Below, one piece after another: positions 31,858 to 39,722 of a DNA stretch of 64,000 bases (positions are counted from its first letter, which is position 1; the number at the start of each line of letters is the position of its first letter). Position numbers and translations under genes: made by a program. Source of the stretch: Streptomyces sp. CB02009 (GTDB taxonomy: Bacteria > Actinomycetota > Actinomycetes > Streptomycetales > Streptomycetaceae); the NCBI RefSeq assembly GCF_001905825.1, contig NZ_LIVV01000010.1:1-64000 (forward strand), read 5' to 3'. The notes below the pieces were generated by a model. That model saw nothing but the letters and a program-made list of their open reading frames with translations, made no database searches and was not told the DNA's origin.

Positions 31858-31863
31858 TAGCGT
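31858..31863 (+). promoter_or_regulatory. -10 element TAGCGT, leaderless start of the L,D-transpeptidase gene
   Basis: TAGCGT, then GAAGTC, then the ATG at 31870. There is no ribosome binding site. The position just after the ctaF terminator shows the gene has its own promoter. Confidence 0.5.
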
Positions 31864-31869
31864 GAAGTC

Positions 31870-33126
31870 ATGAACGACACGCCGCGCATTCGGACTGTTC
31901 TGAGTTGCACTCTTCTGGCCGTCACCGTGACCGCAGCCGCCTCGGCGTGCGCGGGCTCCGACGACCACCCGCTGTCGGCGAGGGCGTATGACGCGGCGGA
32001 CCAGCTCGCGGTCAGCGCCCCCGGGGACGGCACCAAGGCGGACCCCGAGAAGCCGCTGGAGGTCACGGCCAAGGGCGACGACGGCAGGATCACCGACGTC
32101 ACCGCCATCGACGCCTCCGGCCACCACCTGGCGGGCGAACTCACCGCGGACGGGCAGCGCTGGCGCTCCACGGCCGCTCTGGCGGCCGGCGCCCGCTACA
32201 CGGTCCGCGTCGCCACCGAGGACGAGGACGGCGCTCCAGGGGCCCGTACGTTCACGTTCGAGACGGCCCCGGCCAAGCGGGCGCTGACCGCGACCTTCGG
32301 CCCGGAGGCGGGCACGTACGGCGTCGGACAGCCCATCACGGCCGACCTCAGCCTCCCTGTCAAGGACCGCAAGGCCCGTGCCGTCGTCGAACGGGCGCTC
32401 AAGGTCCGCTCCACACCGGCCGTCGAGGGCGCCTGGTACTGGGTGGACGACAAGAAGCTGCACTTCCGCCCGAAGGAGTACTGGCCGGCCGGCGCGAGCG
32501 TCACGGTCACCGGCAACCTGGACGGCCTCAAGGTCGGCGACAAGCTCTACGGCGGCGCGTCCAAGGCGCTGAAGCTCACGATCGGCGACCGGATCGAGGC
32601 CGTCGCGGACGCCGGGTCGCACTACATGACCGTGCGGCGCAACGGAGAAGTGATCAATACCATTCCGGTGACCACCGGAAAGCCGGGCTTCTCCACCCGA
32701 AACGGGATCAAAGTGATCCTCGGCAAGGAGTACTACGTCCGGATGCGGGGCACCAGCATCGGCATCGCGGAGGGCAGCTCCGAGTCGTACGACCTGCCGG
32801 TCTACTACGCCACCCGGGTCACCTGGAGCGGTGAGTACGTCCACGCCGCGCCCTGGTCGGTCGGCTCGCAGGGCGTGGCGAACGTCAGCCACGGCTGTGT
32901 CGGCATGTCGACGGGGAACGCGGCCTGGTTCTACGAGACCGTGCGCGCCGGCGACATCGTCCGGGTCGTCAACAGCTACGGCGACACGATGGACACCTTC
33001 GGCAACGGCTTCGGCGACTGGAACCTGCCGTGGGCCAAGTGGCGTGAGGGCAGCGCCCTGGTGGAGGCCGCCGGCAACCCGGTGGCCCCCACGGAGAAGG
33101 CCCGCCTCAGGCCACTCCCTCTCTAG
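31870..33126 (+). CDS. L,D-transpeptidase lipoprotein (LdtMt2-like)
   Basis: A 418-residue protein. The signal peptide ends in lipobox ASA-Cys. Two Ig-like domains (about residues 50-135 and 145-240) precede a YkuD catalytic domain with HYMTVRRNGEVINTIPVTTG and the active-site motif SHGCVGMS (Cys343). These enzymes form 3-3 cross-links in peptidoglycan, a major linkage type in actinobacteria. The C-terminal GDWNLPWAKWREGSAL motif is typical of the LdtMt2 group. It stands alone between the two oxidase gene clusters. Confidence 0.94.
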   Translation: MNDTPRIRTVLSCTLLAVTVTAAASACAGSDDHPLSARAYDAADQLAVSAPGDGTKADPEKPLEVTAKGDDGRITDVTAIDASGHHLAGELTADGQRWRSTAALAAGARYTVRVATEDEDGAPGARTFTFETAPAKRALTATFGPEAGTYGVGQPITADLSLPVKDRKARAVVERALKVRSTPAVEGAWYWVDDKKLHFRPKEYWPAGASVTVTGNLDGLKVGDKLYGGASKALKLTIGDRIEAVADAGSHYMTVRRNGEVINTIPVTTGKPGFSTRNGIKVILGKEYYVRMRGTSIGIAEGSSESYDLPVYYATRVTWSGEYVHAAPWSVGSQGVANVSHGCVGMSTGNAAWFYETVRAGDIVRVVNSYGDTMDTFGNGFGDWNLPWAKWREGSALVEAAGNPVAPTEKARLRPLPL

Positions 33127-33136
33127 GGCTCGGTTC

Positions 33137-33247
33137 TCCCCCTCGCTTCGCTGGGGGGACCCCCACCGGGGCGCCGAAGCCGGGCTCACAGGGCCGACCG
33201 TGCTCGACCTGCTCGTTCCTCGCAGGCCTCCGCGCGCTCGGCCCTGT
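33137..33247. repeat. Complex palindromic region after the L,D-transpeptidase gene
   Basis: A short hairpin (TCCCCC at 33137 with GGGGGA at 33154) is followed by a perfect 10-bp inverted repeat ACAGGGCCGA (33188-33197) and TCGGCCCTGT (33238-33247) around a 40-bp centre, extended by imperfect CCGGGG/GCGCC pairing outside. It lies between convergent genes and could be a terminator or another dispersed repeat. Confidence 0.55.
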
Positions 33248-33289
33248 TCCCCCGGTGCGCCCCTTCGGCTCACTCGCCGCGTGCGGCGA

Positions 33290-33691
33290 CTACGCGTCGA
33301 TCGACAGGCGCGAGCGGATCAGGGAGGCCAGGGACGCCGCGAACTCGACCGGTTCCACCGGAAGGGTGACCGCGGCGTCCGCGCGGCTCCAGGTGGCCAG
33401 CCAGGCGTCCTGAGGGCGGCCGATGAGCAGCAGCACCGGGGGGCAGTGGAAGATCTCGTCCTTGATCTGCCGGCAGACGCCCATGCCGCCCGCGGGAACC
33501 GCCTCGCCGTCCAGGACGCACACGTCGATGCCGCCCTCGTCCAGGCGCTTCAGCACCGCCGGCAGCGTCGCGCACTCCACGAACTCCACCGGGGGGACGT
33601 CCGACGCGGGCCTGCGCCCGGCCGCCAGCCGTACCTGCTCGCGGGTGTTCGCGTCGTCGCTGTAGACCAGGACCGTGGCACTCGACTGCAT
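33290..33691 (-). CDS. Atypical single-domain response-regulator-like protein
   Basis: A 133-residue protein consisting only of a receiver-like domain: VLVYSDD (acidic pair, residues 12-13), VCVLDGE with the likely phospho-accepting Asp61, and VLLLIGRPQD where the switch Thr/Ser should be. The conserved lysine near TLPVEPVEF is missing, so it may be a phosphorylation-independent (pseudo-receiver) protein. The ATG at 33691 follows GGAGGAACG. It is divergent from ctaE-qcrCAB, which hints at a link with respiration, but no partner kinase is near. Confidence 0.75.
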   Translation of the reverse strand: MQSSATVLVYSDDANTREQVRLAAGRRPASDVPPVEFVECATLPAVLKRLDEGGIDVCVLDGEAVPAGGMGVCRQIKDEIFHCPPVLLLIGRPQDAWLATWSRADAAVTLPVEPVEFAASLASLIRSRLSIDA

Positions 33692-33754
33692 CGTTCCTCC
33701 GGCTGGGAAGGCGGGTGGGTCGTCGTCGACCGATGCGCGGATGCTACTCCGGTC

Positions 33755-33787
33755 CACACCCCGTCAACACCCGTTCAACACCTGTTC
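33755..33787. repeat. Three tandem 11-bp repeats in the ctaE divergent region
   Basis: CACACCCCGTC, AACACCCGTTC and AACACCTGTTC follow each other without gap. The 11-bp period places each unit on the same DNA face. On the minus strand the units contain TTGAAC/TTGACG and could include a -35 hexamer for the receiver gene. A regulator site is plausible. Confidence 0.6.
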
Positions 33788-33882
33788 GAAGGGTGCCGGG
33801 AGGCCCGCGCACTGGGCCGTTCGGGCTGGACACACCCCTCTGACACTCCGAACGGCACCCCCCGGAGTGAGGGCGGGATAAG

Positions 33883-33903
33883 CGACCGACATAATGTCGG
33901 TCG
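33883..33903. promoter_or_regulatory. 21-bp perfect palindrome over the ctaE start
   Basis: CGACCGACAT, one A, then ATGTCGGTCG. The palindrome covers the ATG at 33894 and an ATAAT hexamer end (33891-33895) that could be a -10 for a leaderless start at the GTG at 33903. A dimeric repressor bound here would block both transcription and start-codon access. Confidence 0.65.
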
Positions 33904-34514
33904 TGGCGACAGTAACGACAGTAGAAACAGGGCACGCGCACCCGTCGGTCAATCGACCGAACCTCACCAGCGTCGGAACCATCATCTGGTTGAGCTCCGA
34001 GCTGATGTTCTTCGCGGCCCTCTTCGCGATGTACTTCACCCTTCGATCGGTGATGGGCGCCGAGTACTGGACGGAAAAGGCAGACGCCTTGAACTTCCCG
34101 TTCTCGGCGACGAACACCACGATCCTGGTGCTCTCCTCGCTCACCTGCCAGCTCGGCGTCTTCGCCGCCGAGCGGGGCGACGTGAAGAAGCTCCGGTCGT
34201 GGTTCATCATCACGTTCGTGATGGGTTCGATCTTCATCGGCGGACAGGTCTTCGAATACACCGAGCTGGTGAAGCACGAGGGCCTCTCGCTCTCGTCGGA
34301 CCCGTACGGCTCCGTGTTCTACCTGACCACCGGCTTCCACGGCCTGCACGTGACGGGCGGTCTCATCGCCTTCCTGCTGGTCCTCGGCCGGACGTACGCC
34401 GCCAAGAGGTTCACTCACGAGCAGGCAACCGCCGCCATCGTCGTGTCCTACTACTGGCACTTCGTCGATGTCGTCTGGATCGGCCTCTTCGCCACGATCT
34501 ACATGATCAAGTAG
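33894..34514 (+). CDS. ctaE: Cytochrome c oxidase subunit III
   Basis: A 206-residue subunit with five predicted membrane helices: TIIWLSSELMFFAALFAMYF first, TTGFHGLHVTGGLIAFLLV and YYWHFVDVVWIGLFATIYM last. These are the conserved subunit III motifs. The ATG at 33894 gives MSVVATVTTVETGHAH, the form I recall in Streptomyces; a GTG at 33903 is a good alternative because a -10-like CATAAT lies 7 bp before it. It heads the ctaE-qcrC-qcrA-qcrB operon, separating it from ctaCDF as in other actinobacteria. Confidence 0.95.
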   Translation: MSVVATVTTVETGHAHPSVNRPNLTSVGTIIWLSSELMFFAALFAMYFTLRSVMGAEYWTEKADALNFPFSATNTTILVLSSLTCQLGVFAAERGDVKKLRSWFIITFVMGSIFIGGQVFEYTELVKHEGLSLSSDPYGSVFYLTTGFHGLHVTGGLIAFLLVLGRTYAAKRFTHEQATAAIVVSYYWHFVDVVWIGLFATIYMIK

Positions 34515-34588
34515 TCGGCGCCGCCGACACGGCGGACCGAGACATCCAGCAAGCATCGACGCAGAAGATCCTGACACCGGGGTAATCC

Positions 34589-35398
34589 GTGAAAAAGCTC
34601 TCCGCACGACGACGCCATCCGCTGGCGGCGGTCGTCGTCCTCCTACTCGCGCTGGCGGCCACTGGGGGGCTGTACGCCGCGTTCGCGCCCGCGGGCACGG
34701 CGAAGGCCGATGAAACCGCCCAGTCCCTCGCCATCGAGGAGGGCAAGAAGCTCTACACCGTCGGCTGCGCCAGCTGCCACGGAACCGGGGGTCAGGGCAC
34801 CACTGACGGCCCCTCCCTCGTCGGCGTCGGTTCGGCGGCCGTCGACTTCCAGGTCGGCACGGGCCGTATGCCGGCCCAGCAGCCGGGCGCCCAGGTCCCG
34901 AAGAAGAAGACCATCTACTCGCAGGCTGAGATCGATCAGCTCGCGGCGTACGTGGCCTCTCTCGGTGCCGGCCCGATCACGCCGACCGAGGGCCAGTACA
35001 GCCCTGACGGTGCCGACATCGCCAAGGGTGGCGAGCTGTTCCGCACCAACTGTGCCCAGTGCCACAACTTCACCGGTGAGGGTGGCGCGCTGACCTACGG
35101 CAAGTACGCCCCGAACCTCGAAGGCGTGAGCCCGAAGCACCTCTACGAGGCCATGCAGACCGGCCCGCAGAACATGCCTTCCTTCCCGGACACGACCATG
35201 CCGGAGAAGGAGAAGAAGGACATCATCGCGTACGTCCAGGCCGTCAACGGCGACAAGGCCGACAGCCCGGGCGGTCTCTCGCTCGGTGGCCTCGGCCCCG
35301 TCTCCGAGGGCCTGTTCGCCTGGGTCTTCGGCCTGGGCGCGCTGATCGCAGTTGCCATCTGGGTCGCGGCCCACACCGCTAAGGCCAAGAAGTCATGA
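34589..35398 (+). CDS. qcrC: Cytochrome bc1 complex diheme cytochrome c subunit
   Basis: A 269-residue protein with an N-terminal signal/anchor helix, two cytochrome c domains with heme sites Cys60-Ala-Ser-Cys63-His64 and Cys155-Ala-Gln-Cys158-His159, and a C-terminal membrane helix (LFAWVFGLGALIAVAIWVAA). The diheme form replaces a soluble cytochrome c and wires bc1 directly to CuA of the oxidase in the supercomplex. The GTG start at 34589 lies 74 bp after ctaE. The stop overlaps qcrA (ATGA). Confidence 0.96.
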   Translation: MKKLSARRRHPLAAVVVLLLALAATGGLYAAFAPAGTAKADETAQSLAIEEGKKLYTVGCASCHGTGGQGTTDGPSLVGVGSAAVDFQVGTGRMPAQQPGAQVPKKKTIYSQAEIDQLAAYVASLGAGPITPTEGQYSPDGADIAKGGELFRTNCAQCHNFTGEGGALTYGKYAPNLEGVSPKHLYEAMQTGPQNMPSFPDTTMPEKEKKDIIAYVQAVNGDKADSPGGLSLGGLGPVSEGLFAWVFGLGALIAVAIWVAAHTAKAKKS

Positions 35399-36447
35399 GT
35401 AGCCAAGAGATTCCAGAAGAGAACCTGCCGGCAGGGCAGGACACCGCGCACGGCGCGGTGAAGGTCGCCGACGACCCGTTCGCCGACCCGGGCCTCCCGC
35501 CCCACAAGCCCCGCATCCAGGACATCGACGAGCGGGCCGCGCGTCGGTCCGAGCGCGCGGTGGCGTTCATGTTCACGCTGTCGATGCTGGCCACGATCGG
35601 CTTCATCGCCTCGTACGTGATCTTCCCGGTCGACAAGATCGTGTACATCTGGCCCTTCGGCCGGGTGTCCGCGCTCAACTTCGCCCTGGGCTGGACGCTG
35701 GGTCTCGCGCTCTTCTTCATCGGCGCGGGCGCGGTCCACTGGGCCCGCACCCTGATGTCCGACGTCGAGATCGCGGACGAGCGTCACCCGATCGCGGCCG
35801 ACGCGGAGACCAAGGCGAAGGTCATGTCGGACTTCGCGGCCGGTGCCGCCGAGTCGGGCATGGGCCGTCGCAAGCTCATCCGCAACACGATGTTCGGCGC
35901 GCTGTCGCTCGTTCCGCTCTCCGGCATCGTGCTGCTGCGTGACATGGGCCCGCTGCCCGAGAAGAAGCTCCGGACCACGATGTGGGCCAAGGGTCTTCAG
36001 CTCATCAACATGAACACGCACGAGCCGCTGCGTCCCGAGGACGTCGCGGTCGGTTCGCTGACCTTCGCGATGCCCGAGGGCCTCTCGGAGCACGACCACC
36101 ACTTCCAGACCGAGATCGCCAAGGCCGCCCTGATGATCGTCCGGATCCAGCCGGAGGACATCAAGGACAAGCGCGAGCTCGAGTGGTCGCACGAGGGCAT
36201 CGTCGCGTTCTCGAAGATCTGCACCCACGTGGGCTGCCCGATCTCCCTGTACGAGCAGCAGACGCACCACGTCCTCTGCCCGTGCCACCAGTCCACCTTC
36301 GACCTCTCCGACGGCGCCCGCGTCATCTTCGGCCCGGCCGGTCACGCCCTCCCGCAGCTGCGGATCGGCGTGAACGACAAGGGCTTCCTGGAGGCGCTCG
36401 GCGACTTCGACGAGCCCGTCGGTCCGTCCTTCTGGGAGCGCGGATGA
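35395..36447 (+). CDS. qcrA: Cytochrome bc1 complex Rieske iron-sulfur subunit
   Basis: A 350-residue protein, long because it has three membrane helices (about residues 58-80, 95-120 and 165-185) instead of one, as in actinobacteria. The Rieske domain has [2Fe-2S] ligands Cys276 and His278 (CTHVGC) and Cys295 and His298 (CPCH), with Cys281/Cys297 as the disulfide pair. It passes electrons from quinol to the diheme cytochrome c. Both ends overlap neighbouring genes by 4 bp. Confidence 0.96.
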   Translation: MSSQEIPEENLPAGQDTAHGAVKVADDPFADPGLPPHKPRIQDIDERAARRSERAVAFMFTLSMLATIGFIASYVIFPVDKIVYIWPFGRVSALNFALGWTLGLALFFIGAGAVHWARTLMSDVEIADERHPIAADAETKAKVMSDFAAGAAESGMGRRKLIRNTMFGALSLVPLSGIVLLRDMGPLPEKKLRTTMWAKGLQLINMNTHEPLRPEDVAVGSLTFAMPEGLSEHDHHFQTEIAKAALMIVRIQPEDIKDKRELEWSHEGIVAFSKICTHVGCPISLYEQQTHHVLCPCHQSTFDLSDGARVIFGPAGHALPQLRIGVNDKGFLEALGDFDEPVGPSFWERG

Positions 36448-38066
36448 GCACCGTGACCGATTCGAAGAAGGCACCCGCCGGTGAGCGGGTCGCCGACTGG
36501 GCCGACGGACGCCTGGGTATCTACACCCTGGCCAAGTCCAACATGCGGAAGATCTTCCCGGACCACTGGTCCTTCATGCTGGGTGAGATCTGCCTCTACA
36601 GCTTCCTCATCATCATCCTGACGGGCGTCTATCTGACGATGTTCTTCCACCCGTCGATGAACGAGGTGGAGTACGTCGGACCGTACGTCCCGCTCCAGGG
36701 ACAGCTGATGTCCGAGGCGTTCAACTCGACGATGCACATCTCGTTCGAGGTCCGCGGCGGTCTGCTCATCCGGCAGATCCACCACTGGGCGGCGCTGATC
36801 TTCCTCGCCGGCATGTTCGTGCACATGATGCGCGTGTTCTTCACGGGCGCGTTCCGCAAGCCGCGTGAGATCAACTGGCTGTTCGGCTTCCTGCTGTTCT
36901 TCCTGGGCATGTTCACCGGCTTCACCGGCTACTCGCTCCCGGACGACCTGCTCTCCGGCACCGGTGTCCGCTTCATGCAGGGCGCGATCCTGTCCGTCCC
37001 GGTCATCGGCACCTACCTGTCGATGTTCCTGTTCGGCGGGGAGTTCCCCGGCGGCGACTTCGTGGCCCGGTTCTACTCGGCCCACGTCCTGCTGCTGCCC
37101 GGCATCATGCTCGGCCTCGTGGTCGCCCACCTCATCCTGGTGTTCTTCCACAAGCACACGCAGTTCGCCGGCCCCGGCCGCACGAACAAGAACGTCGTGG
37201 GCATGCCGCTGCTGCCGGTCTACATGGCCAAGGCCGGAGGCTTCTTCTTCCTGGTCTTCGGTGTCATCGCGGTCATCGCGGCGATCGCCTCGATCAACCC
37301 GATCTGGGCCCTCGGCCCGTACCGCCCGGACCAGGTGTCCACCGGCGCCCAGCCCGACTGGTACATGGGCTTCGCCGAGGGTCTGATCCGTGTCATGCCG
37401 GGCTGGGAGATCAACCTCTGGGGCCACACGCTCGTGCTGGGCGTGATGATCCCGCTGGCGATCTTCCCGGCGGTCCTCGCGGCCATCGCGGTCTACCCGT
37501 TCATCGAGTCCTGGATCACCGGCGACAAGCGCGAGCACCACATCGCGCAGCGCCCGCGCAACGCTCCGACGCGCACCGGCTTCGGTGTCGCCTGGATCAC
37601 CGCGTACATGATCATGCTCGTGGGTGGTGGAAACGACCTCTGGGCGACCCACTTCCACCTCTCGCTGAACTCGATCACCTGGTTCGTCCGGATCTTCTTC
37701 TTCGTCGGACCGGTCATCGCGTTCATCGTCACCAAGCGGATCTGCCTCGGCCTCCAGCGCCGCGACAAGGACAAGGTGCTGCACGGTCGCGAGTCCGGCA
37801 TCATCAAGCGCCTGCCGCACGGTGAGTTCGTCGAGATCCACGAGCCGCTCAGCCAGGGCGAGCTGCACCGCCTCACCGCGCATGAGCAGTACGACGCGGC
37901 GGCGCTTCCGCCGGCCGTCGACGAGAACGGTGTGGAGCGCAAGATCGGGCGCATGGAGAAGCTCCGGGTCAAGCTCAACAAGGGCTACTACGGCGACGAC
38001 AGCCAGGTCGCCAAGCCCACGGTCGAGGAGTACAAGGAGATCCAGAGCGGCCACGGCCACCACTGA
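36444..38066 (+). CDS. qcrB: Cytochrome bc1 complex cytochrome b subunit
   Basis: A 540-residue protein with eight or more membrane helices. Heme b ligand pairs are in IRQIHHWAALIFLAGMFVHMMRV (read as adjacent pieces) and YSAHVLLLPG/VVAHLILVFFHKH. The Qo-site region is GYRPDQVSTGAQPDWYMGF-like (PYRPDQVSTGAQPDWYMGF). A His-rich C-terminus (QSGHGHH) follows a cytosolic extension of about 120 residues typical for actinobacteria. QcrB is the target of telacebec-class inhibitors in mycobacteria. A terminator hairpin follows 38 bp downstream. Confidence 0.97.
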   Translation: MSTVTDSKKAPAGERVADWADGRLGIYTLAKSNMRKIFPDHWSFMLGEICLYSFLIIILTGVYLTMFFHPSMNEVEYVGPYVPLQGQLMSEAFNSTMHISFEVRGGLLIRQIHHWAALIFLAGMFVHMMRVFFTGAFRKPREINWLFGFLLFFLGMFTGFTGYSLPDDLLSGTGVRFMQGAILSVPVIGTYLSMFLFGGEFPGGDFVARFYSAHVLLLPGIMLGLVVAHLILVFFHKHTQFAGPGRTNKNVVGMPLLPVYMAKAGGFFFLVFGVIAVIAAIASINPIWALGPYRPDQVSTGAQPDWYMGFAEGLIRVMPGWEINLWGHTLVLGVMIPLAIFPAVLAAIAVYPFIESWITGDKREHHIAQRPRNAPTRTGFGVAWITAYMIMLVGGGNDLWATHFHLSLNSITWFVRIFFFVGPVIAFIVTKRICLGLQRRDKDKVLHGRESGIIKRLPHGEFVEIHEPLSQGELHRLTAHEQYDAAALPPAVDENGVERKIGRMEKLRVKLNKGYYGDDSQVAKPTVEEYKEIQSGHGHH

Positions 38067-38104
38067 TCACCTGACTTCCTGACGTTCGACACGTCGCCAC
38101 GGCG

Positions 38105-38135
38105 AGAGCCCCGTCCATTCGATGGACGGGGCTCT
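38105..38135 (+). terminator. 14-bp stem terminator after qcrB
   Basis: AGAGCCCCGTCCAT and its exact complement close on TCG, followed by TTG. It ends the ctaE-qcrCAB operon before trpD. Confidence 0.85.
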
Positions 38136-38197
38136 TTGCCGTCCCCGGGGGTCGATAGGGTGGAGCCCTAGCCGTTACGGACTGACCAGGAGCTGCC

Positions 38198-39262
38198 ATG
38201 AGCGCTGCGACCCCCGCTGGAGGACCTACGTCGGCGGGCCGCTCCTGGCCCGTCGTCCTGGACGGTCTGCTGTCCGGCCGAGACCAGAGCGCGGAGGACA
38301 CCGCCTGGGCCATGGACCGGATCCTCCGCGGCGAGGCCACCGACGCCCAGATCGCCGGCTTCGTCGTGGCCCTGCGCGCCAAGGGCGAGACCGTCGAGGA
38401 GATCACCGGCCTCGTCCGCACCATGTACGAGCACGCGAACACGATCGAGGTGCCCGGCGCCACGGTCGACATCGTCGGCACCGGCGGCGACGGCGCCAAG
38501 ACCGTCAACATCTCCACCATGTCGGCGATCGTCGTGGCCGGCACCGGCGCCAAGGTCGTCAAGCACGGCAACCGGGCGGCGTCCTCCGCCTCCGGTGCCT
38601 CCGACGTCCTGGAGAAGCTCGGCGTCAACTTGGACCTGACCCCGAAGCGGGTCGTCGAGGTCGCCGAGGAGGCCGGGATCACCTTCTGCTTCGCCGTGAA
38701 GTTCCATCCGGCGCTGCGCCATGTGGCGATGGCCCGCAAGGAGCTCGGCATCCGGACGGTCTTCAACTTCCTCGGTCCGCTGACCAATCCGGCCCGTGTC
38801 CGCTCCCAGGCGACCGGTGTCGCGGACGCCCGGGTGGCCCCCATCGTCGCCGGGGTGCTCGCCGGGCGCGGCTCCTCCGCGCTCGTCTTCCGCGGCGACG
38901 ACGGCCTCGACGAGCTGACCACCACGGCCACCTCGCGGGTCTGGGTGGTCCGCGACGGTGCGGTCCGGGAGGAGGCCTTCGACCCCCGGGACGTCGGCAT
39001 CGACCTCGTCCCCGTGGAGGCGCTGCGCGGCGCGGACGCCTCGTACAACGCCGACGTGGCCCGCCGGCTGCTCGCGGGGGAGACCGGTCCGGTACGGGAC
39101 GCGGTGCTGCTCAACTCGGCGGCGGCGCTGACCGCGCTCGCGCCGGGGACGGGCACCCTGGCGGAGCAGATCCGGGCGGGCATGGAGAAGGCCGCGGAGG
39201 CCATCGACTCCGGCGCGGCCCGCCGGGCCCTGGAGCGCTGGGTGGCCGTCAGCAACGCCTGA
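38198..39262 (+). CDS. trpD: Anthranilate phosphoribosyltransferase
   Basis: A 354-residue enzyme that joins anthranilate to PRPP in tryptophan synthesis. DIVGTGGDGAKTVNISTMSA binds PRPP, KHGNRAASSASGASDVLE is the anthranilate-side motif and FNFLGPLTNPA follows. The ATG at 38198 has CAGGAG upstream. It is isolated from other trp genes, as is the SCO2147 copy recalled in S. coelicolor, so it may be a paralogue serving secondary metabolism or the main enzyme. Confidence 0.95.
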   Translation: MSAATPAGGPTSAGRSWPVVLDGLLSGRDQSAEDTAWAMDRILRGEATDAQIAGFVVALRAKGETVEEITGLVRTMYEHANTIEVPGATVDIVGTGGDGAKTVNISTMSAIVVAGTGAKVVKHGNRAASSASGASDVLEKLGVNLDLTPKRVVEVAEEAGITFCFAVKFHPALRHVAMARKELGIRTVFNFLGPLTNPARVRSQATGVADARVAPIVAGVLAGRGSSALVFRGDDGLDELTTTATSRVWVVRDGAVREEAFDPRDVGIDLVPVEALRGADASYNADVARRLLAGETGPVRDAVLLNSAAALTALAPGTGTLAEQIRAGMEKAAEAIDSGAARRALERWVAVSNA

Positions 39263-39287
39263 CCCTCCCCGCACGTCGTACGCCCAC

Positions 39288-39316
39288 GACCCCGGTCCAC
39301 GATGCGGACCGGGGTC
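39288..39316 (+). terminator. 11-bp stem terminator after trpD
   Basis: GACCCCGGTCC and GGACCGGGGTC flank a 7-base loop, followed by TTG. It separates trpD from the riboswitch leader. Confidence 0.75.
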
Positions 39317-39352
39317 TTGCGCTTCGGCGATCATGTGGCAGGATGCTCTTCA

Positions 39353-39469
39353 GGTCACGAGTGACAGCGTTTTGGCCCCGGCTTGCTGTCCGGCAACCCT
39401 CCGTCCGTGGCGGGGTGCCCCGGGTGATGACCAGGCCGTAGGCAGCGAGGTCTACGGCAAGCGCGGACC
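39353..39469 (+). ncRNA. SAM-IV riboswitch
   Basis: The core GGTCACGAGTGACAGCG ... CCCCGGCTTGCTGTCCGGCA ... GGGTGCCCCGGGTGATGACC matches the SAM-IV aptamer consensus as I recall it, including the trailing GGCAAGCGCGG segment and the extra hairpin GTAG..CTAC. Helix P1 is formed by GGTCA (39353) and TGACC (39428). It senses S-adenosylmethionine and reduces expression of sulfur genes when SAM is plentiful. The gene it controls is the class-V aminotransferase at 39723. Confidence 0.88.
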
Positions 39470-39510
39470 CCTCGAACACCAGGGGTCCTGGTCTCTCGAG
39501 GAGCTTTTTC
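39470..39510 (+). promoter_or_regulatory. Expression platform of the SAM-IV riboswitch with alternative hairpins
   Basis: Two exclusive foldings are visible. GGACCCCT pairs with AGGGGTCC (39465-39488). Alternatively CCTCGA and TCGAGG enclose ACCAGG/CCTGGT and are followed by AGCTTTTT, a terminator-like form that also covers the GAGGAG at 39498-39503. The switch between them is the likely output. Confidence 0.6.
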
Positions 39511-39511
39511 C

Positions 39512-39532
39512 GTGAGCAAGCGAATGCGATAG
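39512..39532 (+). CDS. Possible six-codon leader peptide (VSKRMR)
   Basis: GTG AGC AAG CGA ATG CGA TAG begins 8 bp after GAGGAG. It sits immediately after the riboswitch terminator-like stem and about 190 bp before the enzyme gene. Its translation could be the direct readout of the switch. Its shortness makes this tentative. Confidence 0.35.
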   Translation: MSKRMR

Positions 39533-39722
39533 GGCGAATACGCCCCTTCTTCACCCTCGGATCATCGGATCAGGGTCGCTTCCGCGTACTCCGTGTACCC
39601 CTGAGTCTCCCTGCGCACCAGTGCACCCGTGTCTTCCGAGGCATCTCACCCGTACCCCGCCGCCCCCGGCCGCGTACGGGATCACCGAAGCCATTCCGCA
39701 CCGCCCGCCGGGAGATACCGCC
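39533..39722 (+). other. 190-bp untranslated stretch between leader and class-V aminotransferase gene
   Basis: Rich in C and T on the coding strand, with GGCGAATACGCC as a small hairpin at about 39534 and the GGGAG ribosome binding site at the end. An in-frame extension of the enzyme gene reaches back to 39621 but looks non-coding. Confidence 0.4.
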
